From Bacteroidales bacterium (lineage in GTDB: Bacteria > Bacteroidota > Bacteroidia > Bacteroidales > UBA3663): a stretch of 8,418 nucleotides of DNA. Where the stretch lies: the NCBI GenBank assembly GCA_030526445.1, contig JAUNCV010000085.1, forward strand, positions 1 through 8,418. The letters are read 5' to 3'. This document shows positions 5,301-8,418 of this stretch, in pieces (position 1 is the stretch's first letter; each line of letters opens with the position of its first letter). Made by a program: the position numbers and the translations under genes. The notes beneath the pieces are model-generated. The model ran no database searches. It worked only from the letters and a program-made list of their open reading frames with translations, and was not told where the DNA came from.

Positions 5301-7763
5301 ATGAAGTCATATCCATTGCTTCAATCCCAATTGGGAATTTTCCTTGATTGGATGTCAAATCCGTCGTTGACGAGATATAATTTGCCTTGTTTGGCGCCAT
5401 TCCCTAAGTCGTTTGATGCAGATAAGGTGCAGCAAACTCTTCAGAACATATTGGATGGCAGACGTGTGCTGCATACCCGTTTTCTTCTTGACGATGACGG
5501 ACAGCCACGTCAGTACACTGATCCTGGTATGAGTATCAAGGTTCAGCGAAAGAATATGACAGACGAAGCTTTTGAGCAATATGTTAAGAACGATTTCGTT
5601 CGACCATACGACTTGCTTAGTGGAGAACCATTGTGCAGATGTGAGTTGGTGGAGTGCCCTTCAAAAATATATGTACTATTTGAGGTTCATCATATCATTG
5701 GTGATGGCTTGACTTTGGCTCCTAACATAACTATTCGAGATTTAGCAGACAGCTATAATGGCCAACTGACGGCTGATCAAGAATACGGAATGTATGAATA
5801 TGCTGAGGACGAACAGAAAGCCTTGATTTCTGAAGCATATGAGCGTGCTAAGCAGTATTATGCAGAGAAATTCGGAGGAAGAAACTTTACGACTCTTAGT
5901 CCATTGCCAGCTGATTGCCTGGGCAATTCTATACATGAGGATGCGTACGTTTCTGCTGAGCTTGTTGATAAATGGTGTAAGGAGCATGGCACCTCGTCAA
6001 ATCTTCTCTTCATGGCAGCATTCAGCTATGTAACTTCTGTAATGAGCCGTGAGGACGAGGTGGTTTATAGCACTATTAATCATGGCCGTATGGACAAGCG
6101 CCTGATGGGTGCATACGGTATGTTTGTAAAGTCAACACCAGTCCTTGCCAAGGTGGATCGTGGATTGACTGCAATTGATTTCATTAAGGGTTTCCGTGGC
6201 GAGATGATGAGCACGATACGCTATGGTGCTTATCCTTTCAACCACTTCTGTCGTGACCTGAAGATGCAGCCAACCATAGAGTTTGGTTTCCAGGGTGTTA
6301 GTATGCAGGAATATATCGTTCTTGACGGAGTGAAAATATTTGCAGAGCAGTTGGATAGAGGTAAATCAACCTCGAACCTTACTTGTATCATCTATCTCCG
6401 CGATGGCCAATACGACATACGTTTGTCTGCCAGCGATGCCATATTCAATCGTGAAAAACTGCAGACGATTGCCAAGGCCATCAACAATGTTGTGGCTAAT
6501 ATGATGGCAGAGCCAGAGACAAAGCTGGAAAACCTGAGTGTGATGAATAAGGAGGATGAGGATATTGTCGGCGGTATGCGTAGTACTGCTCAGGAGGATA
6601 TCCCATGGAAGCTGTATTACCAGCCTATTGAGGAGAATGCCGTCAAGTATGCTGATCGCACAGCACTCATTGCCAAGGATAGAACACTCACTTTTGCAGA
6701 GTTCAATGCCGAGGCAAACCGTGTGGCTCATGCCTTGATTCGTAAGGGTGTCAAGCGAGGAGACCGTGTGGTACTTCTTTTGCCACGCCGTTCAGGTGTC
6801 ATCGTAAGCATGTTTGGTGTTTCGAAGGCTGGTGCTGCATATATTCCATGTGATCCTGAGTATCCAGCTGATCGTATCAACCTCATTATGAACGACTCTG
6901 AGGCTCAGTATGTAATTACTACTCCAGAGCATGCGGCAGACTATCCTGCAGAGAAGGTGATCCTTATCGACGACATATACAATACCGGTAACTCACAGCC
7001 GGGCGATGAACTTAATCCTAACGTTGAGGTAAGTCCAGAAGATTTGGCATACCTCATCTATACATCTGGTTCTACTGGCCGACCTAAGGGTGTAATGCTT
7101 CGTCATGTGGGTATCGCCAACTATCTGTATCCACATCCTGCCAATGTACACATACAGGGACTCATTGATCTTGGTGTCAAATCGTTCGTCAGCATCACAA
7201 CGCTTTCGTTCGATATGTCGCTCAAGGAGTTCGCAGGTTCTCTGTTCAATGGCATCACTAGTGTCTTGGCAGACGAACAGGAAGTGCTGGATGCAAAACT
7301 TCTCTCAGACTTGATGGCGCGTACTGGGGCAGAGGCAATCAATGGCACATGCTCGCGCATCGCCAGTTATATGGAATTACCAGCATTCTGTCAGGCTATT
7401 TCCCATTGTAAGGCTGTCTGGGCTGGTGGCGAACAATTCCCTCAGCAGCTGCTCACTCAATTGCAGAACATTGGAGTACATATATTCAACACATACGGCC
7501 CTACGGAGATCACGGTATCGTCAAACATTGCCGACCTTACGCATGCAGAGACGGTATCGGTAGGACGCCCATTGCTCAACTATATAGAATATGTGGTTGA
7601 CCCTTACGGCAACGAACTTCCTGTTGGCTTTGTCGGTGAACTGTTCATCGGTGGTCCTGGAGTGGCACGTGGCTACAACAACTTGCCAGAGATGACTCAG
7701 GAGCGATTTGTGGAATATAAGGGTGAACGTGTGTATCGTTCTGGCGACCTTGCACGATGGTAG
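5301..7763 (+). CDS. Non-ribosomal peptide synthetase, C and adenylation core domains, ending at an in-frame TAG
   Basis: As read, 820 residues. Condensation domain ~1-430: YPLLQSQLGIF (C1 region), the catalytic HHxxxDG motif as HHIIGDG at 130-136, and YGMFVKSTPV (C5 region). Adenylation domain from ~440: LTFAEFN, SKAGAAYIPCDPEYP (A2), LIYTSGSTGRPKG at 585-597 (A3, ATP loop), FDMS at 637-640 (A4), NTYGPTE ending at Glu736 (A5), GELFIGGPGVARGY (A6) and YRSGDLARW at 812-820 (A7). A TAG then replaces the next codon, before A8. The truncated protein would lack the hinge, the A10 lysine and the carrier domain, and so could not complete a module. Hand alignment to GrsA gives pocket residues D-M-K-N-V-A-T-V-S plus the A10 Lys; I do not assign a substrate. 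Start ATG follows an A/T-rich leader typical of Bacteroidetes. A leading C domain implies an acylated starter or a carrier delivered by another protein. Confidence 0.93.
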   Translation: MKSYPLLQSQLGIFLDWMSNPSLTRYNLPCLAPFPKSFDADKVQQTLQNILDGRRVLHTRFLLDDDGQPRQYTDPGMSIKVQRKNMTDEAFEQYVKNDFVRPYDLLSGEPLCRCELVECPSKIYVLFEVHHIIGDGLTLAPNITIRDLADSYNGQLTADQEYGMYEYAEDEQKALISEAYERAKQYYAEKFGGRNFTTLSPLPADCLGNSIHEDAYVSAELVDKWCKEHGTSSNLLFMAAFSYVTSVMSREDEVVYSTINHGRMDKRLMGAYGMFVKSTPVLAKVDRGLTAIDFIKGFRGEMMSTIRYGAYPFNHFCRDLKMQPTIEFGFQGVSMQEYIVLDGVKIFAEQLDRGKSTSNLTCIIYLRDGQYDIRLSASDAIFNREKLQTIAKAINNVVANMMAEPETKLENLSVMNKEDEDIVGGMRSTAQEDIPWKLYYQPIEENAVKYADRTALIAKDRTLTFAEFNAEANRVAHALIRKGVKRGDRVVLLLPRRSGVIVSMFGVSKAGAAYIPCDPEYPADRINLIMNDSEAQYVITTPEHAADYPAEKVILIDDIYNTGNSQPGDELNPNVEVSPEDLAYLIYTSGSTGRPKGVMLRHVGIANYLYPHPANVHIQGLIDLGVKSFVSITTLSFDMSLKEFAGSLFNGITSVLADEQEVLDAKLLSDLMARTGAEAINGTCSRIASYMELPAFCQAISHCKAVWAGGEQFPQQLLTQLQNIGVHIFNTYGPTEITVSSNIADLTHAETVSVGRPLLNYIEYVVDPYGNELPVGFVGELFIGGPGVARGYNNLPEMTQERFVEYKGERVYRSGDLARW
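7761..7763 (+). other. In-frame amber codon inside the adenylation domain
   Basis: TAG directly follows the A7 motif (GDLARW). The same frame continues EDGQVEILGRID, exactly what should come next in this family. Homologues such as GrsA carry an ordinary residue here (Leu in ARWLSDG). One base change from TTG, CAG, AAG, GAG or TGG would make it. The other three gene ends seen here use TGA or TAA. Confidence 0.95.
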
Positions 7764-8418
7764 GAGGATGGACAGGTTGAGATACTTGGACGCATCGACT
7801 CGCAGGTGAAGTTGCGTGGTTTCCGCATCGAGCTTGGTGAGGTCGAGAATATGTCATGCACCTATGGAGGAATCATGCAGGCTGTGGCTAATGTGTGTGC
7901 TATAGGTAACACACAGCACTTGTGCCTGTATTATGTGTCAGAGACAGAGATCGATGAGGAGGCTTTGGCAGACTATCTCGCTAAGCATCTCACCGAATAT
8001 ATGGTTCCAAGTGCATACATGAGAATTGAGAGCATTCCGCTGACTCCAAACGGTAAGGCTAACCGCAAGGCTTTGCCAACACCTAAGCTCAAGATCTCCA
8101 ATATTGTTGCTCCGCAGAATGAACTCCAGCAGAAGGTTATGGATGTCGTGATGGAGATGTTGCAGATTGATGGCTTTGGCATAACAAATGATCTTGTGGC
8201 CTTGGGCCTCAGTTCATTGACTGCTATGCGTCTTGCTGCAATCCTGAAGAAGAATTTAGGAGCGGCTGTTTTGATGAGAGATATCATGCAGAATCCTACG
8301 GTTGAGGCTATTGCCGCAATGATAGAAGGTCAGTCTGTTGATAGCTATGAGCTCAAGGCGTATGATAAGCGTGAGACATATCCTATTAGCGGAAGCCAGA
8401 GAGGAATGGTGGTTGACT
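7764..8418 (+). pseudogene. NRPS continuation after the TAG: adenylation C-subdomain, carrier domain, start of second C domain (3' end outside window)
   Basis: Open for 218 codons in the same frame as the upstream NRPS. It begins EDGQVEILGRIDSQVK and RGFRIELGEVE (A8 and hinge), then LTEYMVPSAYM (A9) and PNGKANRKAL (A10, catalytic Lys at 8055-8057). The peptidyl carrier domain follows with LGLSSLTAMRL, whose phosphopantetheine-bearing Ser is at 8214-8216. From 8379, YPISGSQRGMVVD is the C1 motif of a second condensation domain, cut by the window edge. Every motif is intact and there is no frameshift, so decay has gone no further than the TAG, if decay it is. No good independent start exists: ATG 7851 is in frame but already past A8, and the AGGAGG beside the TAG precedes an out-of-frame ATG. 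It is best read as part of one gene from 5301. Pseudogene is my label for an interrupted gene, not proof of inactivity. Confidence 0.8.

Noticed and set aside
7762..7770. AGGAGG followed by ATG at the amber codon as a restart site
   Set aside because: The ATG at 7768 is out of the NRPS frame and its ORF ends after about a dozen codons. Bacteroidetes also rely little on Shine-Dalgarno sequences.
1..8418. CRISPR arrays, tRNA, rRNA or intact insertion sequences
   Set aside because: No regularly spaced repeats, no tRNA cloverleaf, and no transposase or paired terminal repeats were seen on either strand.

Overview
The window looks like a chromosomal segment from a member of the Bacteroidales, with a Prevotella- or Bacteroides-like feel. 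The evidence is threefold. The starts of the complete genes follow A/T-rich leaders without a Shine-Dalgarno sequence. A minus-strand promoter matches the Bacteroidetes pattern TTTG-N20-TAnnTTTG exactly. One gene encodes a lipoprotein with a classic short signal peptide. The species cannot be fixed from the sequence alone.

Left block (1-2886, plus strand, higher G+C with many C-ending codons): the 3' part of a family 2 glycosyltransferase, followed 20 bases later by a 673-residue lipoprotein with a gluzincin-type HEFGH...E zinc-peptidase motif. The block closes with a strong hairpin terminator that also works on the opposite strand.

Middle (2872-3516, A/T rich): a compact minus-strand transcription unit with a consensus promoter, a 30-codon signal-peptide-like ORF and the shared terminator. 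Upstream of it, on the same strand, lies an orphan terminator with no convincing gene feeding it. On the plus strand this stretch holds candidate promoters, a G/C hairpin in a possible leader, and a perfect 7-2-7 palindrome just before the next gene.

Right block (3517-8418, plus strand, lower G+C): an apparent biosynthetic operon that runs off the window. First comes a MATE-family exporter fused at its C-terminus to an RsbW/SpoIIAB-like ATPase domain. Fourteen bases later comes a non-ribosomal peptide synthetase (NRPS) with the order C-A-T-C..., whose second condensation domain is only just entered. The NRPS reading frame carries an in-frame TAG at 7761-7763, between adenylation motifs A7 and A8. 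The same frame stays open and fully domain-like for the remaining 218 codons. This is either a fresh nonsense mutation, a sequence error, or read-through/recoding; sequence alone cannot decide.

Working model (inference): the NRPS builds a small peptide, the neighbouring MATE protein exports it or protects the cell from it, and the fused ATPase domain ties export to a partner-switch or nucleotide signal. The most unusual items are the MATE-ATPase fusion linked to an NRPS, the amber codon, and the tiny minus-strand peptide gene.
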